A DNA stretch of 64,000 nucleotides from positions 124,001 through 188,000 of the forward strand of contig JAFABB010000003.1 in assembly GCA_023426245.1 (NCBI GenBank), in the 5' to 3' direction. This document shows positions 27,029 through 35,111 of the stretch, in pieces. The DNA comes from Bacillota bacterium. GTDB lineage: Bacteria > Bacillota > UBA4882 > UBA8346. Each line of letters begins with the position of its first letter. Position 1 is the stretch's first letter. The notes under the pieces are model-generated. The model had not been told where the DNA came from. It did not search any database and was given only the letters and a program-made list of their open reading frames with translations. A program made the translations under genes and the position numbers.

Positions 27029-27799
27029 ATGGCAGAACAATTAACGCACCACTTGAAATGCGCTCAAGGCGACGTTGGCAGATACGTAATCCTTCCCGGA
27101 GACCCTGGCCGCGTACCTAAAATCGCGGCTTATCTGGATAACGCCGTACATATCAAAACGTACCGGGAATTTGCCACTTACACCGGCACGCTGGAGGGCG
27201 TAAAAGTCAGTGTCACTTCGACGGGGATCGGCGGGCCGTCCGCTTCGATTGCCATGGAAGAATTGGTTCAGCTTGGTTCCGATACTTTTATTCGCGTCGG
27301 GACCTGCGGCGGCATCGACAACAGCCTTTTGCCGGGAGACCTGATTATTCCCACCGGCGCCATCCGTAAAGAGGGTACCGGCCGCGAATACGTTCCCATT
27401 GAATATCCCGCCGTGGGCAATTACACCTTGGTGCGTGAACTGGATGATGCGGCCACCCGCCTTGGAAAGCGTCACCATCTCGGCGTCGTGGAATGCAAGG
27501 ATTCCTATTACGGCCAGCACGACCCCGACCGCATGCCCGTTAGTTACGAACTTCACCAGAAATGGGAAGCATGGAAAAAGGCTGGCGCGTTAGGTTCGGA
27601 AATGGAGTCGGCCACCCTGTTCATCGTCGCCACCACTCTCCGCGTCCGATGTGCCACTGTGCTTTTACTTTGTCGTAACCGTGAGCGGGAAGCGCTTCTG
27701 AAAACCGGGGAGGTCAGCACCTGGGAAACGGCGCCGGCGATCGAAACCGCGATTGAAGCGTTGCGTAGCCTGATAATAAAAGAGAAGTCCAAAGCATGA
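27029..27799 (+). CDS. udp: Uridine phosphorylase
   Basis: Catalyses uridine + phosphate to uracil + ribose-1-phosphate. A 256-residue member of the PNP/UDP family; ATG 27029 has AGGAGG ten bases upstream. Visible family elements: PGDPGRVPKIA at 24-34 (phosphate loop), STGIGGPSASIAMEEL near 64-79, RVGTCGGID near 91-99, and GSEMESATLF near 190-199, which holds the ribose-contacting Met-Glu-Ser. As in E. coli Udp it is shorter on tail than PNP. It ends the ECF operon and faces deoB convergently. Confidence 0.93.
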   Translation: MAEQLTHHLKCAQGDVGRYVILPGDPGRVPKIAAYLDNAVHIKTYREFATYTGTLEGVKVSVTSTGIGGPSASIAMEELVQLGSDTFIRVGTCGGIDNSLLPGDLIIPTGAIRKEGTGREYVPIEYPAVGNYTLVRELDDAATRLGKRHHLGVVECKDSYYGQHDPDRMPVSYELHQKWEAWKKAGALGSEMESATLFIVATTLRVRCATVLLLCRNREREALLKTGEVSTWETAPAIETAIEALRSLIIKEKSKA

Positions 27800-27811
27800 A
27801 CCGTTGAGTAA

Positions 27812-27857
27812 ATCAAAAAGAGCGGCCTTAGGCAATGTCGAAGGGCAGCTCTTTTTG
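27812..27857. terminator. Bidirectional terminator between udp and deoB
   Basis: AAAAAGAGC and GCTCTTTTT pair as the outer stem, with additional GCC/GGGC pairing inside. The A-run on one side and the T-run on the other suit termination of both convergent genes. Confidence 0.8.
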
Positions 27858-27865
27858 ATCCTTGT

Positions 27866-29041
27866 CTACCGGGTTTCCCGAAGAACTTTCGGCAGGCGGG
27901 AAGTTCCGTACACCTGGGGCGTGAGACCAAAATATTCAAGGATGGTCGCGGCAATATCACCGAAGGTGGGAAGGGTACCAAGATTGACCCCGGGTTTCAC
28001 ATTGGGCCCTGCAATTACCCATGGCGTGCATTCCCGTGAATGGTCCGTTGACGGCGTCGACGGGTCACATCCATGATCGGCGGTGATCATGACCAGGTCA
28101 TCTTTTCTTAGGCCGGAGAGAATTTCCGGGAGTTTTTCGTCAAACCGGCTCAGGGCTTTCGCGTAGCCGTCGACGTCGTTTCTGTGCCCATACAGCATGT
28201 CGAAATCGACCAGATTGATGAAGCACAGTCCGTCAAAGTCGCGCTGGGTCATCCGGATGGTATCTTCAATTCCCTGGGTATTGCCAGAGGTCCGCATATA
28301 TTCGCTGATGCCGCGGCCGGCGAATATATCGTAAATTTTTCCCACGGCGATCACGTCTTTCCCCGCCGCCAGGAGTTGGTCCAACATGGTAGGGGCAGGC
28401 GGCTCCAGGGAAAAGTCGTGCCGGTTGGGGGTACGAAGGAAATTCGGATACTGGCCCGTAAAGGGACGGGCGATCACCCGGCCGACCGCATGATTTCCCT
28501 TTAAGATTTCCCGGGCATCGCGGCAATAGCGGTAAAGCTCTTCGGGAGGGACGACCTCTTCGTGGGCGGCGATCTGAAAGACGCTGTCGGCGGAAGTGTA
28601 TACTATCAACGCGCCGGTTTTAAGGTGTTCTTGGCCATAGTCGCGGATGACGTCGGTACCCGAGTAAGGTTTGTTGCACAGTACGCCGCGGCCCGTCCGG
28701 CGTGAAAATTCGTCCAGCACTTCCCGGGGAAAGCCATTTGGATAGGTCGGCAGCGGACGGGGAGAATCGATACCGGCGATTTCCCAGTGGCCAATGGTTG
28801 TATCCTTGCCTTTCGAATGTTCAATCATGCGGGCATAAGCCCCTTGGGGCGCCATTTCGGCAGGGCGGCAGCGTACGTCGTCAATATTGAACAGGCCCAG
28901 TCTGCTCATATTGGACATATTGAAATAACGACTTTGGGAAGCGGCGGCGAGCGTATCGCTTCCAGTGTCTCCATATTCGGCGGCGTCGGGTCCATTGCCG
29001 ATCCCGCAGCTATCAAGGACAATTAAAAAAATCCTTTTCAT
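27866..29041 (-). CDS. deoB: Phosphopentomutase
   Basis: Interconverts (deoxy)ribose-1-phosphate and (deoxy)ribose-5-phosphate, linking nucleoside phosphorolysis to the pentose phosphate pool. The 391-residue length fits the family. Metal and catalytic residues are in place: IVLDSCGIG with the first Asp at 10, GKDTTIGHWE near 78-87 with the catalytic Thr, NLVDFDMLYGHR with Asp and His near 283-294, TADHGCDP and TDHSRE near 327-345. AAAGGA lies ten bases upstream of the ATG. It is convergent with udp and divergent from the Crp/Fnr gene. Confidence 0.95.
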   Translation of the reverse strand: MKRIFLIVLDSCGIGNGPDAAEYGDTGSDTLAAASQSRYFNMSNMSRLGLFNIDDVRCRPAEMAPQGAYARMIEHSKGKDTTIGHWEIAGIDSPRPLPTYPNGFPREVLDEFSRRTGRGVLCNKPYSGTDVIRDYGQEHLKTGALIVYTSADSVFQIAAHEEVVPPEELYRYCRDAREILKGNHAVGRVIARPFTGQYPNFLRTPNRHDFSLEPPAPTMLDQLLAAGKDVIAVGKIYDIFAGRGISEYMRTSGNTQGIEDTIRMTQRDFDGLCFINLVDFDMLYGHRNDVDGYAKALSRFDEKLPEILSGLRKDDLVMITADHGCDPSTPSTDHSRECTPWVIAGPNVKPGVNLGTLPTFGDIAATILEYFGLTPQVYGTSRLPKVLRETR

Positions 29042-29052
29042 GATGGTACCAT
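29041..29052. promoter_or_regulatory. Perfect 12-base palindrome at the deoB start
   Basis: GATGGTACCATC, a perfect palindrome, adjoins the deoB start codon within the ribosome-binding region. It could be an operator or a chance dyad. Confidence 0.3.
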
Positions 29053-29089
29053 CCTTTCTTGATCTCCTGTATTATCCCCTATTATAGCT

Positions 29090-29177
29090 TGGACAGTTGC
29101 AGCCGGAAAGGACAAGTGTACCAAAGTTTCGGCTTTTTAGGATATCTTCGGAAATTTTTTTTAGAAGTGGACAGTTG
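29090..29177 (+). promoter_or_regulatory. Two direct copies of TGGACAGTTG in the deoB-crp intergenic region
   Basis: TGGACAGTTG occurs at 29090-29099 and again at 29168-29177, exactly 78 bases apart. The first copy lies in the -35 area of a possible minus-strand promoter for deoB (TATAAT on the minus strand at about 29080-29085, with no good -35). The second lies 50 bases before the Crp/Fnr start. Candidate binding sites for the Crp/Fnr-family protein; inferred. Confidence 0.45.
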
Positions 29178-29226
29178 ACCTTGCCTGAATTTACCGGATG
29201 AATTATCTTGGAGAGGAGGATTTTCC

Positions 29227-29967
29227 ATGGCGGACATTTTGTCAGATCTGCAGTCCCTGGAGGAACCGGTGCGGGAAAAACTCTTAAGTCTGTTTCTTAC
29301 CATGCCGGCCACCCTTCGCCAATGCTGCCCCCTTCGCAACCTGAAAAAGGGCAGCATTCTCGTAGGTCCGTTGGACCCCAGCAATTTCGTATACGTGTTG
29401 ATCCGCGGAAGTATCCGGACGGCAAATCAGGATTCTTCGGGAAACGTTTTTGTGGTTGCCGACTTCACGGCCCCCGCGATGTTCGGTGAATTCGAATTGA
29501 TTGCCGGCTGCCCTTTTTACCGGGGGACGCTGATCGCCACAACGGATTGCCAGATCATAGCCATTGAACGGGAATCCTATCTTGGCTGGGTTCAAGGAAA
29601 TGGGGAAGTGCTTTTTCAGAGAGCCCGCGCGGTAACCCGCCAGCTACTGGAGCAGTGCAGCAAAGAAAGGAATTTTCTGTCGCTGCGCGGAACGGGCAGA
29701 TTGATGCTCCTGCTTTGCCGGTACTATGAGAGGAATGCAACAGGGGGAACTGTGCGCATCAGCGCCACCCGACAGGAAATAGCGGACGAAATCGGTACCA
29801 GTGTGAAAACCGTCAGCCGGGGACTTCAGCGCCTTAGCGAAGGGGGACTGGTTCACCTTCAGGGCCACGGAATCGCTATTGGCAGCGAAGATTATCAAAG
29901 TCTTCGGACGCTGGTGGAAAAAGAACTTCTTTCCAATCCCCTTGAGAACGGAAATTCGGATTTTTAG
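29227..29967 (+). CDS. Crp/Fnr-family transcriptional regulator
   Basis: A 246-residue regulator with GAGAGGAGG upstream. The N-terminal cyclic-nucleotide-binding-like barrel (residues about 30-140) contains FVYVLIRGSIRT and MFGEFELIAG; the typical cAMP-binding Arg-Ser pair is not evident and no clear iron-sulphur Cys set like that of FNR is present, though Cys-Cys occurs near residue 35. The C-terminal HTH is clear: SATRQEIADEIGTSVKTVSR then GLQRLSEGGLV. It lies directly upstream of yjjI-yjjW and divergent from deoB, so it probably controls this radical enzyme branch; the effector is unknown. Confidence 0.88.
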   Translation: MADILSDLQSLEEPVREKLLSLFLTMPATLRQCCPLRNLKKGSILVGPLDPSNFVYVLIRGSIRTANQDSSGNVFVVADFTAPAMFGEFELIAGCPFYRGTLIATTDCQIIAIERESYLGWVQGNGEVLFQRARAVTRQLLEQCSKERNFLSLRGTGRLMLLLCRYYERNATGGTVRISATRQEIADEIGTSVKTVSRGLQRLSEGGLVHLQGHGIAIGSEDYQSLRTLVEKELLSNPLENGNSDF

Positions 29968-30005
29968 ATTAATTTAAAATAATGAATGAGAGAAGGGGTA
30001 CAAAA

Positions 30006-31502
30006 ATGGATCAGGTAATGGATCTGATAACGGCGCAAAATCTCACCTACGATCAAAAGCTTCTGCAGCTTGCGCAAGCTGCGGAAAATTCGGTGGATCC
30101 GTTGCGTGTCTCGGAAAAATTTCAGTACTATTTTAAAAAAGGCGCCCTCTGCGATATGAACGAGGGGAAGGCCCCGTATAGGCCACGCTACATTCTGGTG
30201 GATTTTCAAAAATTCGTCCAAAACGGCAGTGAATTTCTCCGTTTGAATCCGCCGCAGGATCTGGACGACCTGCTGACTTCCCTGTGTATCCTGTATGGCC
30301 ATATCCCTTCCGTGACCGGCCGACCGGTATATGTAGGCAACTTGGACAAACTGATCGACCCGTTTCTGGGAGGTATCTCCGACAAGGAAGCCTCCAAAAA
30401 GCTGAAACATTTTCTCAATTTTATTGACCGCACCGTGGCCAACGGATACTGTCACGCCAATCTCGGTCCGGAAGCAACCCGTGCGGGCCGGCTGATCCTG
30501 GAAGCAGAACAAGAACTACAAAATGCTGTCCCCAATTTCACTTTGAAATACGACCCCAATATAACACCGGACGATTTTGGCGAACAGGCTATCTTGACCG
30601 CGCTTTCCTGCGCGAACCCGGCTTTCTGCAATCACCGCCTTCACAAACAGACTTACAGCGGCGACTATGGTATCGTCAGCTGCTTCAATATCTTGCCGGT
30701 AGGCGGCGGTGGATATTGCCTGTCCCGCATGGTTTTGCCAAGATTGGCAGACCTTGCTTCCGGTACCGATCAGTTTATGAATGAGCTTTTGCCCGAGGCC
30801 ATGCAGGCGCTGGGAGAATATATGAATGAACGGGTCCGCTTTATGGTGGAAGAATCTCATTTTTTTGACACTTCCTTTCTGGTGAAAGAAGGCTTGGTAG
30901 ACTCGGAGCGGTTCGTCGGCATGTTCGGAGTAGCCGGATTATGTGAATGCGTAAACACATTGCTCAAGAACAACGGCGGTTTCCGCTATGGCCGTGACGA
31001 AGCGGCCAACGACCTCGGTGATCGCATCATGCAGGAAATACAGAATTTTGTGAGCAGTTTTCCGGCCGTATATTCGAAATTGACTGGGAACCGTTATCTC
31101 CTTCACGCCCAGGCCGGGCTGGCGCCTCAAAAGGGAGTGACCCCCGGCGTCCGCATCGTAGTCGGCGACGAACCGGATAATTTAATGGATCATATTCGCC
31201 ACAGTGCACGGTTCCACCGCTTCTTCCCCACCGGAGTCTCTGATATTTTTCCGGTCGAATCCACGGCGCGCGACAATCCTGCCGCCATTTTGGACTTGGT
31301 GAAAGGGGCCTTTGCCATTGATGATAAATATTTAAGCTTCTATACCGCAGACAGTGACTTGATTCGGATTACCGGCTATCTCGCCAAGCGGAGTGAAATG
31401 GAAAAATTCAGTCAAGGCATCCCTGTGTTGCAGGATACTTCCCATGGTGCGGTAAAAAATTATCTCAACAACCATGCTGCCGACAGAAAGGTACGCTTTT
31501 AA
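30006..31502 (+). CDS. yjjI: Glycyl radical enzyme, YjjI family
   Basis: A 498-residue oxygen-sensitive radical enzyme of unknown reaction. ATG 30006 is chosen because AGAAGGGG lies before it. It matches E. coli YjjI, as I recall it, along its length: ICDMNEG-like start (ALCDMNEGKAPYRPRY near 45-60), DLDDLL..ILYGHIPSVT near 80-100, the active-site Cys226 in YGIVSCFN, HFFDTSFLVKEGLV near 283-296, HAQAG near 362. The glycyl radical site is RITGY with Gly457 near the C-terminus. The neighbours are the activase yjjW and nucleoside catabolism genes; in E. coli yjjI-yjjW likewise adjoins deoCABD. No deoC is present here. Confidence 0.93.
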   Translation: MDQVMDLITAQNLTYDQKLLQLAQAAENSVDPLRVSEKFQYYFKKGALCDMNEGKAPYRPRYILVDFQKFVQNGSEFLRLNPPQDLDDLLTSLCILYGHIPSVTGRPVYVGNLDKLIDPFLGGISDKEASKKLKHFLNFIDRTVANGYCHANLGPEATRAGRLILEAEQELQNAVPNFTLKYDPNITPDDFGEQAILTALSCANPAFCNHRLHKQTYSGDYGIVSCFNILPVGGGGYCLSRMVLPRLADLASGTDQFMNELLPEAMQALGEYMNERVRFMVEESHFFDTSFLVKEGLVDSERFVGMFGVAGLCECVNTLLKNNGGFRYGRDEAANDLGDRIMQEIQNFVSSFPAVYSKLTGNRYLLHAQAGLAPQKGVTPGVRIVVGDEPDNLMDHIRHSARFHRFFPTGVSDIFPVESTARDNPAAILDLVKGAFAIDDKYLSFYTADSDLIRITGYLAKRSEMEKFSQGIPVLQDTSHGAVKNYLNNHAADRKVRF

Positions 31503-32338
31503 TGGCCCGCGCCCCTGTGAATAAAATTATTCCCTTCAGTATGGTAGACGGTCCGGGAAGCAGGACTTCCGTTTTTCTGCAGGGCTGCAATATTCACTGC
31601 GCCTACTGCCATAATCCCGAGACTCAGCAATTGTGTTGCAATTGCCTAACTTGTGTCACCGGTTGTCCAGCAAAAGCCCTTTCCGTGCAGAATGACCAAG
31701 TGGTTTGGGACGAGCAAAAATGTGTATCCTGCGACCATTGCCTTAAGATTTGTCCGCACTGCGCTTCGCCGCGTGTTCGGATGTTCGAGGCGCAGGAAGT
31801 ATTTGAACGTATACGGAGGAATATCCCCTTTATCCGCGGCATTACAGTTTCCGGAGGGGAGTGTATGCTGTACCCGGAATTTTTAGAGGAGCTTTTTATC
31901 CGGGTTAAAAGAGCGGGACTAACTGCCTTGATCGACACCAACGGCACGGTGGACTTTCGCTCCTACTCCCTGCTAACCCGTTTGTGCGACGGGGTGATGC
32001 TGGATGTAAAGAGTTGGGATCCGCAGACTTTTTGTACGCTAACCGGAACAGGCAATGAAGTTGTCAAAGAAAACCTCCGCTATCTGGCGGCTGAAAACCG
32101 TTTGGAGGAAATCCGGATTGTTTGCCTGGACCAGTGGGTCGATGCTGAAGCCGTCATTGACGGCGTTGCCAAAACGCTTGGCGAAAAAACCGCCTTGCAA
32201 AATCTCCGGCTGATCCCTTTCCGCCCTTTCGGTGTACGTGGTGTTCTCGAAAACACGCCGCCCCCTTCCGAAGCCAGAATGCAGGAACTACGGGGACTGG
32301 CCGAAAGGTGCGGCTTCCGAAAAATACGGATTACCTAA
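31502..32338 (+). CDS. yjjW: Glycyl radical enzyme activase, YjjW family
   Basis: A 278-residue radical SAM protein that should install the glycyl radical on YjjI. The SAM cluster motif CNIHCAYC (CxxxCxxC) lies at residues 28-35, after the activase pattern MVDGPGSRTSVFLQG. A ferredoxin-like insert follows with two four-Cys sets (CCNCLTCVTGCP and CVSCDHCLKICP), as in YjjW and related activases. ITVSGGECMLYP near 117 is the GGE motif. The start shares one base with the yjjI stop, so they are coupled. Confidence 0.94.
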   Translation: MARAPVNKIIPFSMVDGPGSRTSVFLQGCNIHCAYCHNPETQQLCCNCLTCVTGCPAKALSVQNDQVVWDEQKCVSCDHCLKICPHCASPRVRMFEAQEVFERIRRNIPFIRGITVSGGECMLYPEFLEELFIRVKRAGLTALIDTNGTVDFRSYSLLTRLCDGVMLDVKSWDPQTFCTLTGTGNEVVKENLRYLAAENRLEEIRIVCLDQWVDAEAVIDGVAKTLGEKTALQNLRLIPFRPFGVRGVLENTPPPSEARMQELRGLAERCGFRKIRIT

Positions 32339-32409
32339 TCCGGAAACTTCCGTTCTTTCGGGAAATTTAGTTTAAAGTGGCATATTGTTGGGGGTCTCAT
32401 TGATTAAAT

Positions 32410-32433
32410 AAAGGGCAAAAGCCCTTTGTTTTT
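32410..32433 (+). terminator. Terminator after yjjW
   Basis: Stem AAAGGGC/GCCCTTT with a four-base AAAA loop followed by GTTTTT. It ends the crp-yjjI-yjjW unit. Confidence 0.85.
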
Positions 32434-32454
32434 CAAATATGGGTATAGTAAAAA

Positions 32455-32664
32455 TTAATATTTTAAATGAAAAATAAAGGCGATCATCCGGGAGGGGTTG
32501 GGCAGCTTTATGTCCAAGACTTCACAAACACAGAGAGCAAATCCAATCGCCAGGATGACGGAAGCGCTGATTAACTCCGGCCATTGCTTTTCCCGGACCA
32601 GTGTCGGAACTTCGTACCAAACGATACATGCAAATATCACAACGACAAAGAACACCTCAAACAT
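32455..32664 (-). CDS. Small membrane protein at the end of the second ger operon
   Basis: About 69 residues with two TM helices (residues about 3-20 and 32-50) separated by a short charged loop. Start at ATG 32664, with GAGGGG four to five bases upstream. It follows gerC by 45 bases on the same strand. Similar short two-helix proteins often accompany ger operons; the role is unknown. Confidence 0.65.
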   Translation of the reverse strand: MFEVFFVVVIFACIVWYEVPTLVREKQWPELISASVILAIGFALCVCEVLDIKLPNPSRMIAFIFHLKY

Positions 32665-32709
32665 GTTACCCCTCAAATTCCGAAACTTTTTTAAAAAGTA
32701 AAGCTCTTT

Positions 32710-33927
32710 CTATAATGAATTGGTTGATCCCATGGTCAGGCCGATCCGCCGAATATGGGCTTCAACTTCAACTTTTACCGGTAATTTGCAATACTCATCT
32801 TGCCAATGGGGTTTTAGTTTCCTCCATATTTTAGGATGCCAGCGAGAGATAATATCGCCGAACCCAAAAACGTCGCTGGCGTATTCCTTTTTTTGGGTTT
32901 TAGCGATCGCGTGTTTCACTTCGTCTTCGATGGCCTTGGCATATTGGCGGTCAAGTTTCTTCATCATCCTGGCATCGGTAACAGCGGTTTTAGTCACAAA
33001 ACTTTCTCCGCTCAACCTGCCTTCGGCTTCGATCATCACGGTTATATGAGGTTTTCCGTGCTTGATTTGAAGTTTTATTTTTTGGCTGGCTTCTTGATTG
33101 AGCACCGTAATTAAATTTTGCTTACTGTTAACACGGGGGCACTTAAAGGTGAACATCCCTTCGCGCATTTCCCCCCACACCCAGAGCGTCCCTCTGGTTT
33201 CGACGCCGTTTAACCAACCAACCATTTTGGTATCTCGAAACACTGCGCTTCCTGATATCATTAACACTTTCTGCTCCCCGGAACCGCCGGCGTCCTTGGA
33301 CCCTTTTTCATCTTTAGAAGGCGGTTGTGTTTCTATCCGGGCCAGGATCGGTTCTACGCCATCATCCGAAAGATCGAGCAGAAAATCGTGGATATCCGAA
33401 GGGTAAACCGTTTTGGAATGTTTGTAGGCGATTTCCTGGATATTGGCTATGGCTATACCGGCCATTTTTTCGGTTAGATCTTTTACCCCAAGGATATCTT
33501 TGGCCTTACCGGGCGTAACCAATAAATGCATATCCCGGCGGAACACCCTCGGGCGATCCAGATAATCGATGATCGAGTCCATTTTTTCTTGGGCAAATTT
33601 TGCACTGACGATAATGGCCCGCATGTTATTCCAATATAATAAACGCGGCAAACGGGTGTATAAATCCCGTTCAGCCTCACCGAGGGTCGGTCCTGTACCC
33701 GTGACAATAAAAAAAGAATCTTTGCCGCCTCCTGCGCCGCCTTCGGATGAGGATGATGTTGAAGCGGCATTGGCTACCTGCACAGAAAGGTCAATATGAT
33801 TCGTCTTTGATGCCAGGTCAACAGCCGCCGCCATTACGATGGAAAGATGATTAATTTCCTTTTGACCCGCGCACCCGGACGAAAAAGAACAAAGTAAAAA
33901 TATTAAAATAAGTGTCAGGAGTTTCAA
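32710..33927 (-). CDS. Spore germination lipoprotein, Ger(x)C family (second operon)
   Basis: The C subunit, 405 residues. TTG 33927 is chosen: it overlaps the gerB stop (TTGA) and has AAGGAG ten bases upstream; the long open frame beyond it overlaps gerB and is not conserved. A hydrophobic signal ends in the lipobox FSSGCAG (Cys at about 18). The body follows the GerAC pattern (AAAVDLASKTN, LLYWNNMRAIIVSAKFAQE, RRDMHLLVTPGKAKDIL). A glycine/serine-rich loop (STSSSSEGGAGGGKD) near residue 55 is unusual. It differs strongly from the first operon's GerC. Confidence 0.92.
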   Translation of the reverse strand: MKLLTLILIFLLCSFSSGCAGQKEINHLSIVMAAAVDLASKTNHIDLSVQVANAASTSSSSEGGAGGGKDSFFIVTGTGPTLGEAERDLYTRLPRLLYWNNMRAIIVSAKFAQEKMDSIIDYLDRPRVFRRDMHLLVTPGKAKDILGVKDLTEKMAGIAIANIQEIAYKHSKTVYPSDIHDFLLDLSDDGVEPILARIETQPPSKDEKGSKDAGGSGEQKVLMISGSAVFRDTKMVGWLNGVETRGTLWVWGEMREGMFTFKCPRVNSKQNLITVLNQEASQKIKLQIKHGKPHITVMIEAEGRLSGESFVTKTAVTDARMMKKLDRQYAKAIEDEVKHAIAKTQKKEYASDVFGFGDIISRWHPKIWRKLKPHWQDEYCKLPVKVEVEAHIRRIGLTMGSTNSL

Positions 33928-35021
33928 CTCATTTTTACTCCTTTTCGGCCGATGAAAGCAATCGTAAGCAAAATAAAGGGAATACCGAGTTCGATTGAGA
34001 GCGCATAGGGACTCCATATTTTCCTCAAAAAACCGACGAGCTCGGAAATGTTTACGTGGATGATTAAAACCAGCGCTACAATAAGGGTCCCGATGGGTAA
34101 AACCAAGGATTGATAGCGGGATAGCTTTAACCATTGACCGGTTGCCAACACGGTTATATAATAACAAATTGTAATCTTGGTAAAGGCCCCGACAACCCAG
34201 ATTAACATAAAAACTGATTCTACCCGTTCGATGATATCGGTAATAATGATGTTCCGCGCAACCATGTAGTTAGGAAACAATAATCTGCCGGTCTGCAAAG
34301 CTCCGAAACATAAAATGGCAACCAGTACCGTCAGGGAAAAGAGAGAAGTTAAAATAAGAACTGCCGATAAACCGGTTCGTCGGGCCGATAATGTCTGGTT
34401 CATATAGGGTAGGAGGAACGCTAAAACGAAGACTTCGCCGATTCTGCCCGCAACAGGAAAAGAACCTTTGATGATAGGGAGGATCCCGTTGGCGAAAAAT
34501 GGCAGGATGCGAATAGGCTGGAATTCTTCGGCTGCCATCACCAGCGAAAGGAGAAAGAAGCCGACGACTATGGTAATCAGTATAACGTTAAGCCGGCTGA
34601 TGACTTCTAAGCCTTGCAAAACCGCTAAAGCAGATACGAATAAAATACTGACAACGAGAACAAGCATTGGCATATCCTCCAGGAAAACCGAAAGCATGAA
34701 CTCGGTAAACTCTCTTGTGGTAAGTGCGGTTAAATAGAGAAAAAAGCCGATCAAGATCAATCCCACGAATTTTCCGGGAATTTTACCCACAATATCTTCG
34801 CTGTATTCTAGGATCGTTTTGCCGGGAAATTTTCTGCCGAGAGCCACTATATTCAAAATTACCGCCACACCGATGAAGGAAGCGATAATTACCGAAAGCC
34901 AGGCGTCTTCTTTGGCTTCCGCCGCTGTAAACGCGGGGAGTGAAAATATTGAAGTGGGTAAAACAGTGGCGATCAGCAGCAACATCGTTTGGTGATCAGA
35001 AATTTTTCCGTTTTCCAGCAT
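33924..35021 (-). CDS. Spore germination permease-like protein, GerB family (second operon)
   Basis: The B subunit, 365 residues, about ten TM helices. AAGGAG lies nine bases upstream of the ATG. The opening KISDHQTMLLLIATVLPTSI is typical of GerAB proteins. It overlaps gerC and follows gerA by 90 bases. With a GerB of different sequence from the first operon, this receptor probably recognises another germinant. Confidence 0.92.
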   Translation of the reverse strand: MLENGKISDHQTMLLLIATVLPTSIFSLPAFTAAEAKEDAWLSVIIASFIGVAVILNIVALGRKFPGKTILEYSEDIVGKIPGKFVGLILIGFFLYLTALTTREFTEFMLSVFLEDMPMLVLVVSILFVSALAVLQGLEVISRLNVILITIVVGFFLLSLVMAAEEFQPIRILPFFANGILPIIKGSFPVAGRIGEVFVLAFLLPYMNQTLSARRTGLSAVLILTSLFSLTVLVAILCFGALQTGRLLFPNYMVARNIIITDIIERVESVFMLIWVVGAFTKITICYYITVLATGQWLKLSRYQSLVLPIGTLIVALVLIIHVNISELVGFLRKIWSPYALSIELGIPFILLTIAFIGRKGVKMS

Positions 35022-35111
35022 CGTCCGCTTCTCCTTATGGATTCAAATGATTTCCTCTGGCTGTCCAGGCGCCTAAATGGGATGGAAATGATGAGTTTTC
35101 GCCCCTCAATA

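Noticed and set aside
27041..27556. 171-residue minus-strand ORF inside uridine phosphorylase
   Set aside because: Antisense shadow of a well-supported gene in GC-rich DNA.
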